Shown in pieces: positions 25,372 through 38,307 of a stretch of 64,000 nucleotides of DNA. Under the pieces are notes generated by a model. The model ran no database searches, had not been told where the DNA came from, and worked only from the letters and a program-made list of their open reading frames with translations. Numbering within the stretch: position 1 is the first letter of the stretch; the number at the start of each line of letters is the position of its first letter. The stretch covers positions 5,311,501 to 5,375,500 of the forward strand of contig NC_084932.1 in the NCBI RefSeq assembly GCF_958298935.1. The letters run 5' to 3'. The DNA comes from Phragmites australis (lineage: Eukaryota > Streptophyta > Magnoliopsida > Poales > Poaceae). Made by a program: the position numbers and the translations under genes.

Positions 25372-28300
25372 ATGATCAAGAAAGAAGATTCTCTGTTGCC
25401 CGCTATCCAAAACCCTAAGGTACCAGCCACTGTAAGTGCTCAACAACATCCCTTGCATGAAGATGTTGCTAATATGATCGATCAATCTGTCGGTGTGACT
25501 ATGGCTAATAGTGTCCAAAAGATGGTTGAGGGTACGTTGGCAGAGAGGATTCGACCTTTAATTTTACAAATACATGAGGAACAAGGTTTGAAGAAACATG
25601 TTGCTAGTAATGCTAATGCTTCAATTCCTTCTGTTATCATTGATACATTACTTAGTGATTTTATGTTTACTTGAATAACCCTCATGATGGCCGAAATTAT
25701 ATGGGTATTGTTGCACCTAATCATGTCACTTTTCATGCTATTAAAGCTAATGTGACACAAAACCTGTATCAAATATCATATTTTAAGCACCATGCTTCAA
25801 CTTCGGCTCAAGCTTATAGAGTCGAAAGTTATCCTAATGTTCAGATACCATATTACCAAACCATGGCATATTATGCTCCATCTATACCACCGCAAGGGTC
25901 AGGCATCCTTTATGGGCCGACACCTGTGGAATGTTTTGTTATGCCACCTCCTATTACTTCCTATGCACCGAATTTACCCACATCACAGCTTGAGCCGATA
26001 GCTAACCCTGCTCGGCATGTGGCTGATTATGCTAAAATCATGCAAGAACAAGTAACTACCATGCTAAGAAAATAATTTGACATATAGGTTAGGAGAAAGG
26101 CTCCTGTATACCAAAAGCCATATCCTGATCACTATGACACAATCCCATACCCATGCGGTATCAAAATTCCTGATTTTGTGAAATTCATCGGGGAAGATAA
26201 TAGAACCACTAGGGAGCATGCAGGTCAATTTCTTGCGCAATTGGGTGAAGCTAGTTCCAATGATATCTTGAAAATTAGATTATTTCCTTTGTCATTATTT
26301 AGAACTGCTTTTACATGGTTTACATCTTTTGCTCCTAATTTTGTACATGTGTGGTCTCAACTAGAAGAGAAATTTTATAAATATTTGTATAGTGCTGACA
26401 CTTAATTGAGACTTTTGCATTTGACATCGGTTAAACAAAAATATAATGAACTTGTTCCTGATTATATTAGAAGATTTAGGGATGCAAAGAACCGATGTGT
26501 TTAACTTAACACTTTCTGAAAAAGATTTGGCCAAATTGGCTTATTCGGGCTTAATGTCACATCTTAAGAAAAAGGTAGAGGGTTCTGATTTCCAAGGTGT
26601 TAGTCAAGTTTTACAAAGAGCTCTAGCACAAGAGAACCAAGCTAAAGAGTCTAGAAATTTTCATATATCAAATGACAAAATAAGAGTCAATCATTCTAAT
26701 GTTTACGCGCTCGAGTATGAGTCCGTGAACTCGGACGATGACGACGTTTATATGTGTATGGCCGAATGAGCCTGGTCTTCTAAGTCCAACCATTCGTTTG
26801 CTCCGCTCTTAAGCCAATGGCTCCTAAGGATCAACAAGAAGAGATTAAATTTACTTTTGATGTAGCAAAGTATGATAGAATTTTTTATTACTTGCTACAG
26901 GAAAAATAAGTTAAGTTATCTCATGGCCATGTAATTCCACCGCCAGATGAGCTAAAGAGGCGAGCTTACTACAAATGGCACAATTCTTATTCTCATGCAA
27001 CTAACAATTGTAGTGTTTTTTGTCGACAGATTCAATCGGGCATTAATTTAAGATGATTGAAATTTGTGGAGATGGAAATAGACAAACAACCATTACCGGT
27101 TAATGTGGTCAATTTCTAAGACAAGAACGTCCTAATTCGGCCAGATCAAGCCGAATCAACTAAAGAAAAGAATGTAATCGTTGGTGAAGAAAGACCTAAG
27201 CCTTTGGGGGAAAACAAAAGCTTGTTAAGAGAAGTATTACTTGAGAAAACTCCCGAAGGTAAAGAATCAATCAAGATTGTGGTGCACACTTTAGCTATCG
27301 AGGGGCATGATCACAATGCTAAGCTAAGAATGATCAAACCAAAATGTCTGTAGGTTGGCAAGTGAAAGGTCAATAAAGCGAGGAGACATGACAATGCTAA
27401 GAGGTTCAAGCCCACCTTCGACCAGCTGTTGTCTAAATATAAGAAAGATAAGGCCATTCGAGCACATATGAGTTGACCAAGTGGGTTTAAGTGATCATGT
27501 CACCTTCAATATAGGGAGCGCGTGATCGTCATCGACAACAGGAAGACTGTGTTACTACCATGTACGCACCACTTGGGCAATTGGCACCATTGCTATGGGC
27601 ACTCCCTCCTATGCCATTTCCTCCTTGCCCGACGTGGAGTTATGATGGTATGTGGATGCCTCCTTCTCCCATGCAATTTCCTCCTTTTTATCTGGGATGG
27701 ACAGAACCACAGAGGCTGGTGTTTGATAGGATATCACGTACTGTCCATGACCGATCGGGAAGCATAAATCGGTCTAGTGATATTCAACGTGCTAAAGTTG
27801 TGAAGAAAATATACCGGGCCAAAGAGAGTAGCGTTTATATTCAAATCTCATATCCTAATGATGAAGCGAGGACCACGGCTGCTAACATTATTGAGATTGG
27901 TTCAATGAAAGTGGTTGCCGAAGAGCTTGGTGAATGACCGATTGTCACTAGTAATAATTCGATCAAATCTAAGCATGTAAGCACTGCTGTCCAAAATACC
28001 CCAGAAACTAATGATCATGAAGCGAGCAACAACAAGCAACTTTTGAAATACCTATAGTCAAGATGATGTCCCTCAGGCTTAACCCATACAAAGAAGAGAA
28101 GATTGCAGCGGTTGCGCAAGTAAGAATTGATGAAACAACAAACTGAAAAGTTACAAGATGTTATGTTCAATGAGATAAAACCAATGCAGCCCGTGAGACA
28201 AGAATGAAAGCCGAAACAAGGTGCTGCAACAGCCCTATGGCAGCTCCTGTGCCAGTTTCTACCCCGACGTTAGCACATGCTCCTAATGATGATGAAGACG

Positions 28301-31300
28301 AAGAATTACTTGATTATGGTGATTCACCAATGCATGCTAATGATGCTTCACTAACTGAAAGTATGGATATTAATATGGTTTTTATGTTACCTTCAAAGTT
28401 TCATGCTATAGATAAAGGTGAAGTGGCTCAATTGGACTTGAGACCAAAAGAAGTTATTTTTGAGAAGCCAAAGGAGATGGATCGATACTTGAAGCCATTA
28501 TATGTAAATGGCCATATTAATGGGAAGCCGATTTCAAGAATTCTTGTGATGGAGGAGCTGCGATTAACTTGATGCCATACTCCATTTTCAAGAAGATCGG
28601 TAGAGATGATGATGAATTAATAAATATTAACTTGATGCTTAATGGATTCACGGGTGATTCTAATGAGGCCAAAGGCAGCATCTCTATAGAGCTTACCATT
28701 GGAAGCAAGACATTACCCACTGCTTTCTCGTCGTCGAGGTGCAAGATAATTATAGTGTTATTCTTGGACAGGATTGGATTCATGCAAATGGTTGTGTTCC
28801 TTCTACTTTGCATAAGTTTTTGATTTAATGGGTAGACGATGATGTAGAAGTGATATACACGGATACTTCAACCTATGTTGCTTTGGCCAATGCTTCAGCT
28901 GATTAGAGGTATGGCAATGCCAAGTGCTTGTCGGGACTTGATCTTTTGGACTATGACTTTCTTAGTGTATCTAAAGATGGTCTTATGCCCGTGGTTGTAA
29001 AGCATGTTTGTGATAATTGGTTAACTAATATGATGTATTACTGAGTAGAGATAGGAATTTAGAATAGCTACAAAAGCGTATGGAACAATATCATTTAGAT
29101 AAGAACGATATTTGTGAAGCCATTGAAGACTTAGATGAGTTAGGTCAAGGTTTTTCGTCGGCTGATCCATTAGATGAAGTTGATATAGGTGACGGTACCG
29201 TACCGAGGCTGACATTTGTAAACAAGAATATGAAAGCTGATTAAAAGGCTAGAGTAATCGAGCTGCTTAAAGAATACGTCGATTGTTTTGCTTGGGAGTA
29301 TCACGAGATGTCGGGACTTGACTAAGAGTTGATAGAACATCGGTTGCCCATTAAAGCAGGATTTAGATCTTATAAACAGCCACCTAGGAGGTTTAATCCT
29401 AACATGTATGATCAGATTAAATAAGAGATAGACCGATTATTGAAAGCTGGGTTTATTAGACTATGCAGATATGCGGATTGGATCTCCAATATCATTCCGG
29501 TTGAGAAGAAGAGTAGCGGTAAGTTGCGAACTTGTATTGATTTTAGAGATTTGAATAGAGTTACACCTAAAGATGAATATCATATGCTTATAGCCGACAT
29601 ATTGATTAATGATGCTTCATGACATATAATAATTAGTTTTCTTGATGGTAATGCTGGTTATAATCAAATTTTTATAGCTGAAGAAGATATGTCTAGAACA
29701 GCTTTTCGTTGTCCTAGTTTTGTTGGTTTATTTGAGTGGGTGTTTATGACATTTGGATTGAAAAATGTCGGTGCTACTTATCAAAGGGCTATAAACTTAA
29801 TCTTTCATGATTTGCTTGGTGTTATACTAGAGGTGTATATTGATGACATAGTCGTTAAATCGTATTGTGATGATTCTCATTTAGCCAATTTATGATTAGC
29901 CTTTGAAAGGATGCGTCGGTGTAACACTTGGTTTTAAAGGAACAAAGCCATGTATAAAACATGTATGCTAGGATCAAGTTTCATACATGCGTTACATCAT
30001 CAGTGTATCATCACAGTGTCGTTATTAAAATAACGCCATAACTTATTACAAAAGGACCCGAGAGTCTAGAAGAAAAACATAGTAGAAAAGAAAACTCCAG
30101 CGCCAGAGGGTCTTTCATCTTCCATAGGCATCAACCGGGGACACACCAGCCTAGAAAAGGAGCTTCGGGTTGAAGTCATCTCCATCGAAGGATGTAGCTT
30201 CATGACGGCTTCTAAACAGCAGTAGAATGCTAGAATGGGGAGCAACAGGTGTGAGTACATATTGTACTCCGCAAGTGAAGGGAAAATATGATACGAGGCT
30301 TAAGTCAAGAAAAGTCTAGACACTAGTGTACTGCACTAAGCAACCTTGACCTATAACTCTAACAACAGGCATCCTAATTACTAAGTATGAAGACACAACT
30401 ATATCAAGAAGAACAGCTTATCGGATTCCATCTAACTACCAAGACTCACCAGATAATTCCATTACCCAGCTACCCGATCAACCATACTAAAACCCTGATC
30501 CCAACTAATCAAGAAGAAGTCTAAGCCGTTCTTGACCTTAAGCATGACTGATCGATCAATTTTATACTCTGTAGAGTTTGCATATTTTACCCACAAGTCG
30601 TGATCAACTCTTTTGCCGGTACCCATCGGTACCTTACACACTTCTGAGGTGTGCACCGAGAGATCACTGCAAGGCAGTTACAAAGCTCTCACCGACCTGT
30701 AAGCTCCCACTAAGGTTTCACCACTAATAGTGATTCCATCACTGTATAAGCCTCTTCTTGTGCCACTCAACCATCCATTGGTGCCTACAAAACCGGAGGG
30801 GTGGCTAATTAATTGGCCAGGCTATACCCATATAAGCCTCGTGGTTGCACTATTTAGCCGGGTTACATGCTTCAAGAACCGGTCATTAGGATCCCACACA
30901 GGAACAACCACAAACCAACTGTGCATTTTCTGCACACATGTATTCCTACACCATCATCACACAACCATCCTATTAGGACCCTACAACATGTTGCTACAAA
31001 ATTACCATACCTGATTCATGTTGCATAATTATTAGTCAAATTTAACATTTACCCCAACCATAACAGCAACTAGCATATCTACCATTCATTTCCCATAACT
31101 CATCAACGACGACAAGGATATTCATACAAAAATCTAGTAAACCCAAATCTTAGGCTTTCATTTTAGACAAGCATGCAATGAAGGATATATGACTACATAT
31201 AAACCCTAAAATAGGAGTAAGATGTTCAAGGATACTTGCCTTCAGTTGAGGGTTGCTTGAAGTCTTCAAAAGCTTGGTCTTGCAGGTTCCGGAACTGCTC

Positions 31301-34300
31301 ACCTCCTAATCGACACACCGAAAAAGCATACAAGAGAACTACTAAGAATAGTATAACAAACAGTACTAAAACTTGGTAAAACCCTATAAAAAGATTCCAC
31401 ACAACTCTACAAGAACTTGAGCGTGAAAATCGTCCAAATCGGAGCTACGAGCAAAAAGTTATAAGCATTAGAAGTCTAGGGTTTTTTTTTGCAAATATTT
31501 ACCTAATTCAGAGAATTTCTAGATTTCTTTTATACTAAAAATCTTATTTAATGCACATGATGATGTCATAAAGCAAAACCAAAATATTTTTTTATTGAAA
31601 AACCCATAGAAAAGTCCATGGACCCATAGACCACAGTGGACCGCTTACACACTTCAAAGGGGTATGCGATTTGAGCCGCACAATCAAGATCGGACGGTCG
31701 GAGGTGATGGGGGAGATTTTGAACTCAGCCGGCGGCACTGGACATGGTCCCCGGCTAGCCGATGGTGGCACATGGCCGGGGACTCACCAGAGTTTCGTGA
31801 AAATGCGCGTCCGGGTTCCGTTGGTGATGGGAAAAGGCGCAAAAGGGAGAGGGGAGCACGGGGAGTCTCACCGCAGGGTCCTCGGCGATGAAGAGGGGTG
31901 ATGGACGGATGATGATTGCGAGAGGCGACCGGTGGAGCTCGAGCTCGGTGCGGGCAACTTCCGGTGGTGGAGAGAGGCCGAAGTCCTGTGCTATGGGGTC
32001 CTCGAGCACCTAAGCACACGGTGAGGGGATCGGCTTGGTCAGTGAGAGCTCGACGATGGAGAATTGACGCGGCGGAGCAACTCACTGGAGACGGGGAAGA
32101 AGATGGCACCAACAGCGAATCCGAGCGAGGAAAGGGGCGTGAACAGGTGGAATATGTGTGGAACCTCATTGTGAAGGTGTATGGTGGCTTATATGGGCGC
32201 TGAATGAAGTGGGGCGGCCGGGCAACGGAGAGAAACGATCGGTGGTGCTTATGGCCATAATGGCGTCAGTTTCCACTTTGTTTGAGAGGTAGAGAGGGAT
32301 AAAGAAGGGGGAAACGGGTGGGGGCACTTGATGGAGAGTTAAGGCGTTGATTCCAGCTGTTTTGGGGAGAGGAGAGGGCGTGGGGAGGCGCATAATTGGT
32401 GGCAGTGGCGGAGGGGATCATGCCAGCGGGTGTTGAAGAAGGGGAGCCAGCTCGGTCTGGCGGTGTGGCTCGGCTGTGGTGTGGCTCGGCTAGGCTTGAG
32501 CCGGACCCATACATCAGTGAGAGGCGACGGGCGCACGCGGGAGAGGCCGACTTGGCCGGGCGGCTTGGCCCAGCGCACGGGAGAGGGAGGGAGCATGGGG
32601 AAAAAGGCCGGCCCGAGGCCCAAGCTGGGGAGGTAGGGGAGAGGGAGGTTTTGGGTCAGGTTTAGGGTAGAAATCAGCCCAGAAGGGTTTAGGAATTTAG
32701 GAAAAGCTTATCATTTTATTTTTGAACCATTTTCAAAAGAGATTTTAAACGAGTGTCTTCTAGCGAATTTTTTTAAACATTTTCCCACACACCTATTGCA
32801 ACTATTGCAGCAAGAATGCATCAAGCACATATATAACCTATGCAAAATTAAATTTGAAATTAATTTCTTTCTATTTGAACAAAAATTTACAAGTCCTATT
32901 TAATTCTAGCAAAATTTTAAACTATTGTGAAAATTGAACATTTAGGGTGTTACAGTCGGTATGGTCTAAAAATAAATCCACTCAAATGTGTTTTTGTGTG
33001 TCGGCTAGGAAATTTTAAGGTTTTTGAATACATGAGAAGGGAATAGAGATTGATTCTACTAAAATAGATGCTATACAAAAGGTTCATGCACCTACATGTA
33101 AAAGAGATGTGCAAAAGTTCTTGAGTGAGGTAAATTATTTGAGGAGATTTATATCAAACCTATCCAGAAAGGTTAGTGCTTTCATGCCCATACTTCGGTT
33201 GAAAAATGAGGCCGAATTTGCTTAGGGGGGGGGGGGCAGAACAGTAACTTGCATTTGATGAAGTCAAGAAGTATTTGTCTACTCCTCATACGCTTCGGGC
33301 ACCTAAAGCCGGATTACCTTTTAGACTATTCATTACTACGAGAGAGAATGTGATTTGTGCTAATTTGACACAAGAAATTGATGGCAAGGAGCATGCAGTC
33401 ACCTACTTAAGTCGATGTCTCTTGGAAGCAGAGACGAGTTATATATTTATTGAAAATTTATGCTTATCATTGTATTATGCTTGCACAAAGTTAAGGCATT
33501 ACTTGTTATCTAGTACTTGCATAATAGCAAGTTAAGCCGATGTTGTTAAATATATGTTGCAAAGGCCAGTTTTAAGTGATAGGATTGGAAAATAGGCTTA
33601 TGTACTTATGGAGTATGATTTGGCTTATAAACCTTTGAAATCTATAAAAGGCCAGATTGTGGCTAATTTTATTTGTTGACCATCAGATTAGTGATAAGCA
33701 TGATGTATAAGTTCGGCTTGCGGGATATGACAAGGTGTTGATCTTATTTTTTTTTTACCTAGAGGTTCTATTTTTAAAACATCTTGTCGTTTGGAGTATT
33801 TTTATACTAATAACCAATCCGAATATAAAGCTCTCTTGTTAGGATTAGAAAATTTGAGTTCCATAGGTGTAAAGAATATAGAAGCTTTTGGTGATTCGTT
33901 GCTAGTTGTGCAGCAAGTTTTCGGTAATTATCGATGTTTCGACGAATCACTAAATAGCTATCTTGACAAATGTCTAGACATCATTGTCATATTTGATGAT
34001 TTTGCTATTAGTCATGTGTCTAGAGATGATAATTTTAGAGCTAATGACTTAGCACAACAAGCATATGGTTATCATGTTGATAGAGGCAAATTCTTTGTGA
34101 TTGAAAGACCAATGCTTGAAAATGTTGATTATTGTATAGCCGGACATGAGTTCTTAGTTTCGGTTATATCTTCTCCAATGAGAGAAAAGGTTGAAGTGGC
34201 TGAATCTAAGGATTGGAGAAGACCTTTAATTGATTACTTGAAGGATCTAAGTAAAAGTGTTGATAGAAAAATTCGGCGATAAGCTTTCAAATATACATTG

Positions 34301-35400
34301 TTGAATAATAATCTATATCGCAAAGTTGTAGTGGTTTGCTTCTCAAGTGCTTGGATTCGGATCAAACAAAAATTGCTATGGGAGAGGTAGATGAAGACAT
34401 ATGTGATACAAATCAATCATCACGCAAAGATGAAATAGTTATCAAAAAGAGTTGGATTCTATTGACCTACTATGCTTAATGAATGCTTCAGGTATTATAA
34501 GGGATGAAAGGTATGCCAAAGTTTGGTGATATTTAAGTAATTCCTGCTGCTATAATGCATCCTATTATTAAACCATGATCGTTTCGAGGATGAGACTTGG
34601 ATTTCATTGGTCAAATACATCCTCTGTCGTCTAAGGGTCATCGTTTTATTTTAGTGGCTACTTATTATTTCACCAAGTGGGTTGAAGTTGTTCCTCTCAA
34701 GAATGTGACACACAAGGAGGTACGTGAATTTGCCGAGTCATTGTAAATTAAACTTCTCAATTCATCTCCATATTACTCAGGCTAATGGTTAGACCGAGTC
34801 TAGTAATAAATTTTTTTATTAAACTTATCAATAAGAAGATAGAGGAATACCCCAAAAGATGGCATGAAGTTCTATCAGAGGCTTTATGGGCACACCGTAT
34901 TTCTAGACATGGTGCCACTAAAGTAACGTCGTATGAACTTGTTTATGGACAAGAGGTTGTACTACATGTTGAAATAATTCTTGATGCTTTGAGGTTGGCC
35001 GAGCAGAATAACTTGTCGGTTGTGGATTATTATGATTTAATGATAGACAGGATTGATGAAGTGACAGATGAAAGGTTATAGGCTTTGAGAGAAATTGAGA
35101 AGGACAAATTAAGAGTAGCCAAAGCCTACAATAAAAAAAATAAAAGCAAAGTCATTTCAAATTAGAGATCTTGTGTGGAAGACTATCCTGCCGATTGGAT
35201 CAAAAGACAATAAGTTTGGCAAGTGGTCTCTGAGCTGGGAAAGGCCATACAGAATTGCAAGAATTGTCTCTGGAAATTCTTATTTGTTAGAAGCCTTGCA
35301 AGGAGAGAAATTGCAGAAATACTATCCTTGTGTATGGCAAGATGCTTAGAGCAAGTGTGATGTAGGGTTATATGGCCGATGTTTTGCTTATCATCATCCC
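25372..35400 (+). pseudogene. gypsy gag-pol remnant (Tat type)
   Basis: Pieces appear in the normal order. Gag lies at 26160-26770 (FTWFTSFAPNFVHVWSQLEE). A basic, proline-rich linker covers 27120-28200. Protease lies at 28490-28830, where a frameshift precedes the conserved GGA-INLMPYSIF block. Reverse transcriptase occupies 29330-29915 and resumes at 32955, with VEKKSSGKLRTCIDFRDLN and the catalytic YIDDIVVKS near 29835. RNase H is at 33240-33540, and a second RNase H-like domain is at 33780-34110 (NNQSEYKALLLGLE, FGDSLLVVQQV). Integrase is at 34480-35080 (FTKWVEVVPLKN), followed by a C-terminal domain to 35400. Numerous stops and frameshifts make it non-functional. Confidence 0.88.
29920..32954 (-). 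mobile_element. Solo LTR (3035 bp) in gypsy reverse transcriptase
   Basis: It is bounded by TGTAACAC and GTGTTACA with a perfect target duplication GTCGG at 29915-29919 and 32955-32959. No gag-pol, primer site or internal repeat pair is present, so it is a solo LTR left by recombination. On the minus strand it begins TGTAACACCCTAAATG, a start shared by long LTRs of the Tekay/Del chromovirus lineage; that assignment is tentative. The 31650-32680 part is GC-rich and yields spurious open frames on both strands. The interrupted reverse-transcriptase frame resumes at 32955. Confidence 0.85.
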
Positions 35401-35462
35401 AAGGAGCCTTTAAGTCCAGTGTCTTGATCATCGTCTTAAGAAAGGTAAGAGGTGAGGTAACA

Positions 35463-36075
35463 CAGAGATGGCCAAATGGGCCAGTTGTGCCGGCCCGGCA
35501 TGGGCCCGGCTCGGCACGACCCGGCTACGGCACGGTCCGATAGGCCCGGATACTGTAACAGGCTGTGCCGTGCCAGCCCGCGTGCCGCGCCCTCGGCCCA
35601 CGACATGGCCCGTGAAGCACAGTACCGTACCGGGCCAGCCCGGGCATGGTTGCGGCACGACGGGCCGTGACGGGCCGCTAGGCGGTGGGGCGGGGCCGGC
35701 GGGCGGCCGGGGAGGGGCGGGGCGGGCGGCGAGGAGAGGCGGGGCCGGCGGGCGGCTGAGCCTGGGAGACGCGGGGGCGGGCTGCCGTGGCAGAGGCGGG
35801 CGGCGCGGGCAGCCGGTGCGGGCAGCCGGTGCGGGGCAGGGCAATGAGGTGGCGCAGGGGCAGGCGACCGGTGCGGGGCGGAGTGGGCCGTGCCCGTGCC
35901 GGTCTGTCTAAACTAGGTCATGCCGTGCCGACCCACCGTGCCAAGGTGTCGGCCCAGGCACGGCCCGTCTAGCTGTGCCGTGTTGTTCCGGCCCGTCTAC
36001 CCTCGTGCTTGGGCCGTGCTTACAGTGCCGTGCCTCGGGCTGGCCCATTAGGCACGGCCTAGTTGGCCATCTTTA
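35463..36075. mobile_element. GC-rich non-autonomous hAT-like element (613 bp)
   Basis: It begins CAGAGATGGCCAAATGGGCC and ends GTTGGCCATCTTTA. The ends form an imperfect terminal inverted repeat (GATGGCCAA). An 8-bp AGGTAACA lies on both sides (35455-35462 and 36076-36083), which fits hAT target duplications. The interior is rich in GGCCCGGC and GGCACGGC words and strongly self-complementary. Open frames in it are low-complexity and are not genes. No transposase is present. Confidence 0.75.
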
Positions 36076-36152
36076 AGGTAACACATTGTTTATACCAAAT
36101 CTATCATGAAATTATTTTTTGGTAAGTAAACTTTACCAAAAACAGGGAGGCA

Positions 36153-37008
36153 TGTCTTGATGATAAGATTTGGTATCTATAGTAGTCATTGCAGTGATGA
36201 TTGGCTTAACGGGATGTTTTTGGACCAGGTCGAATGTGTGGGAGTGGTCGAACCAAGCAGGTGGTCTCCGACCAAGGTGATCTTCGACCAGGCAACCACG
36301 GTGATCTTCAACCAGGTGATCTTTGACCACGGTGATCTTTGACCAGGTGGTCAAAGACCAAGGAGTTGGTTAAGTTCGAGGAGCTGGTCAGACCAAGCAG
36401 TGATTGGTCAAATTTGAGCACTTAATTGAATACAATAGTTGTTCTTCAAGCAGATGTTCGAATCGAGCAGACAATACGCAAGCAAGATGTTCAGTCGAGC
36501 ACGTAGTTGAAACCAAGAAGGCCGAACTGTAATAAAGGATACTTGGGTAGATATACGAGAGTTTACATAGTCAACTAAGAAAGATACGTTAGTTATAGAA
36601 AGTTTAGAGATCAGAAGGTATAGTCAAATCATATCTGTAAGTCATGTTCAGTTTGAATTAGAAGTCCTAATCTTGTACGGCTAAGACCTGTCACCTTTTA
36701 AATAGAAGAGGGTCATGGCCGATTGTAATCATCGATCAAACACAATTTACATTACCTTTCGTTTTTATCTATTTTGCCTAGCTCATATAATCCTATTCTC
36801 TTTTTCAATCTACATTGCTACTTGTTCTTGATCTCGACGATCAAGGACAAGCTGCCGATCATCCGCGCTCTGACAGGGTCCCTCCCGAGCATGGGTGACG
36901 ACGAAGGTCCGACAACGTAGTGCCACGTCTAGGGTATCCTGAGTGTTGCTCGTCAGATTTTGCATACGAGATACTCAGTATTTAGCATGACATCTTTTCA
37001 CGGTAACA
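36153..37008 (+). repeat. 3' LTR of gypsy element
   Basis: It begins TGTCTTGATGATAAG after a purine-rich tract and ends CACGGTAACA, followed by the 5-bp flank CCTAC. It is diverged from the 5' LTR by many substitutions and small indels, so the insertion is not recent. Four TTTGACC/GGTCAAA cores lie at about 36320-36415. Confidence 0.88.
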
Positions 37009-37013
37009 CCTAC

Positions 37014-38307
37014 AAACTTGTAAAACTGTGCCAGTTAGATCCAATGGTAAATTACTAAACCACGTTGGCATTCCCCACGGTGATGTGTGTGACATGTTTC
37101 CCCAGCTCATGCCTCCCTCCCTCTATTGGGCTCTCCTCTCTCTCTCTCTTATATAGTTATATAGTATGTGGCCTGGGCTTGCCATTACTTGCTCTTTTGC
37201 CACCCCTCACGGACTCACCACATGTCGTTCGTCAAAGTGAAAAGAAGAATGAATGCATTTCTACACACGACGATGAATGCAGGTTTCTTAGACTATTTTC
37301 AATGGTTTCCCTTCAGGGGTAAGAATCCCTTCACGATAGAATTTTTGTTCCCTTTAGCGCTCCAACAGTTTCTCTTCACGGTTCCCATCAGGACGGGATT
37401 CCCAAAGTCATTCCCTTCATGACAGGATTTTCTCTCATTTCCCTTCACGATTCCCCTCGAAGGAAAGTTGTTGGAGATAGATGTGAATAAAGGGAATGAG
37501 AACGGGGAAGGAAACCGAAAAGTAAACAAAATGAGGGAAAATGGTTAGGAATAATCTTAGCTCGTTTTCTTTTATTAACTCTTTAGGCTTGATAATTATG
37601 ACATTTTCAAATTCTGAGTTCAAAGGACGGTGATATTGTTATATTTGACGTCATATCCAACTTGTCATCCAACCCATAAGCCAAGCCTAATATTTATAAA
37701 AATTATGTTAAGTATCGAAACGTTTATGTTCTTTTTATATTTATTGTCCCATATTAGTAATTCTCGTAATATCGCCATGGGTTATCATTTTAGATATTAT
37801 CAACGTATCTAAACATTATCAATGTGCTTAATCTCACCTGTACTCATGACTTTGAAGTGGAACTATGCTTGGCTCGCGAGCTCAATGAGTCAGCTCAAGC
37901 TTTTTAATAAACCTTTTTCAGCTCTCTTTTTAACTCGTTAGTCTTAACGAGATGAACCTCCAGCACAAGTCCACCTCACTCTGGGCTTCCGGCCTCCCCA
38001 CGTCGGGCTAGGATCGGCCCAAAAACTGGCCGAGATCCGCACTAGGCTGACCTCACCTCACCTCACCTCAGCTCCCACTCGAAAGGGGAAAAAAAAAACT
38101 CGATTCGGCTGCGAACCTCTCCTCCTTCCTAGTTCCTCCTCCGACGACGACGACGAAGAAGGGCCGATGCGTCGATTGGATTGGTGATCCATCCTAATTT
38201 AGGGTTGTTTTCTTTCGTTGGTAAGGGACCCTAACTTGTTCTGGGCGATAGATCTCTTACCTGCTGCTTTCTGAGCTACAAGATCCACTTTTTTTGGGTG
38301 AACACCC
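37014..38307. other. Intergenic region and SWI3C leader
   Basis: No gene is recognised before SWI3C. Bases 37290-37560 contain an inverted repeat (CTCCAACAGTTTCTCTTC near 37358 and its partner ending GTTGTTGGAG near 37473), possibly a decayed MITE. A run of CTCACCT repeats is at 38047-38066. Bases from about 38090 are CT-rich leader with (GAC)n and (GAA)n bits, typical of the 5' untranslated region of a grass gene. Confidence 0.45.

Larger units (their letters stand above)
24297..37008 (+). mobile_element. Decayed Tat-type Ty3/gypsy retrotransposon
   Basis: LTRs of about 860 bp (24297-25156 and 36153-37008) bound gag-pol remnants on the plus strand. Flanking 5-mers are TCTAC (24292-24296) and CCTAC (37009-37013), a target duplication with one mismatch. 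A primer-site-like sequence (GGTGACTCCACTAGGGAC) follows the first LTR. A purine-rich tract (AAAAACAGGGAGGC) precedes the second. An extra RNase H-like domain between RNase H and integrase points to the Tat lineage. Two later insertions lie inside: a solo LTR at 29920-32954 and a hAT-like element at 35463-36075. Without them the element would be about 9 kb. Confidence 0.9.

Noticed and set aside
31664..32665. Several open frames of 75-160 codons on both strands
   Set aside because: They lie inside the solo LTR, overlap in conflicting frames and resemble no family.
35428..35911. Long overlapping open frames on both strands in the GC-rich block
   Set aside because: They are low-complexity Ala/Gly/Pro/Arg translations of a GC-rich hAT-like element, and high GC removes stop codons by itself.
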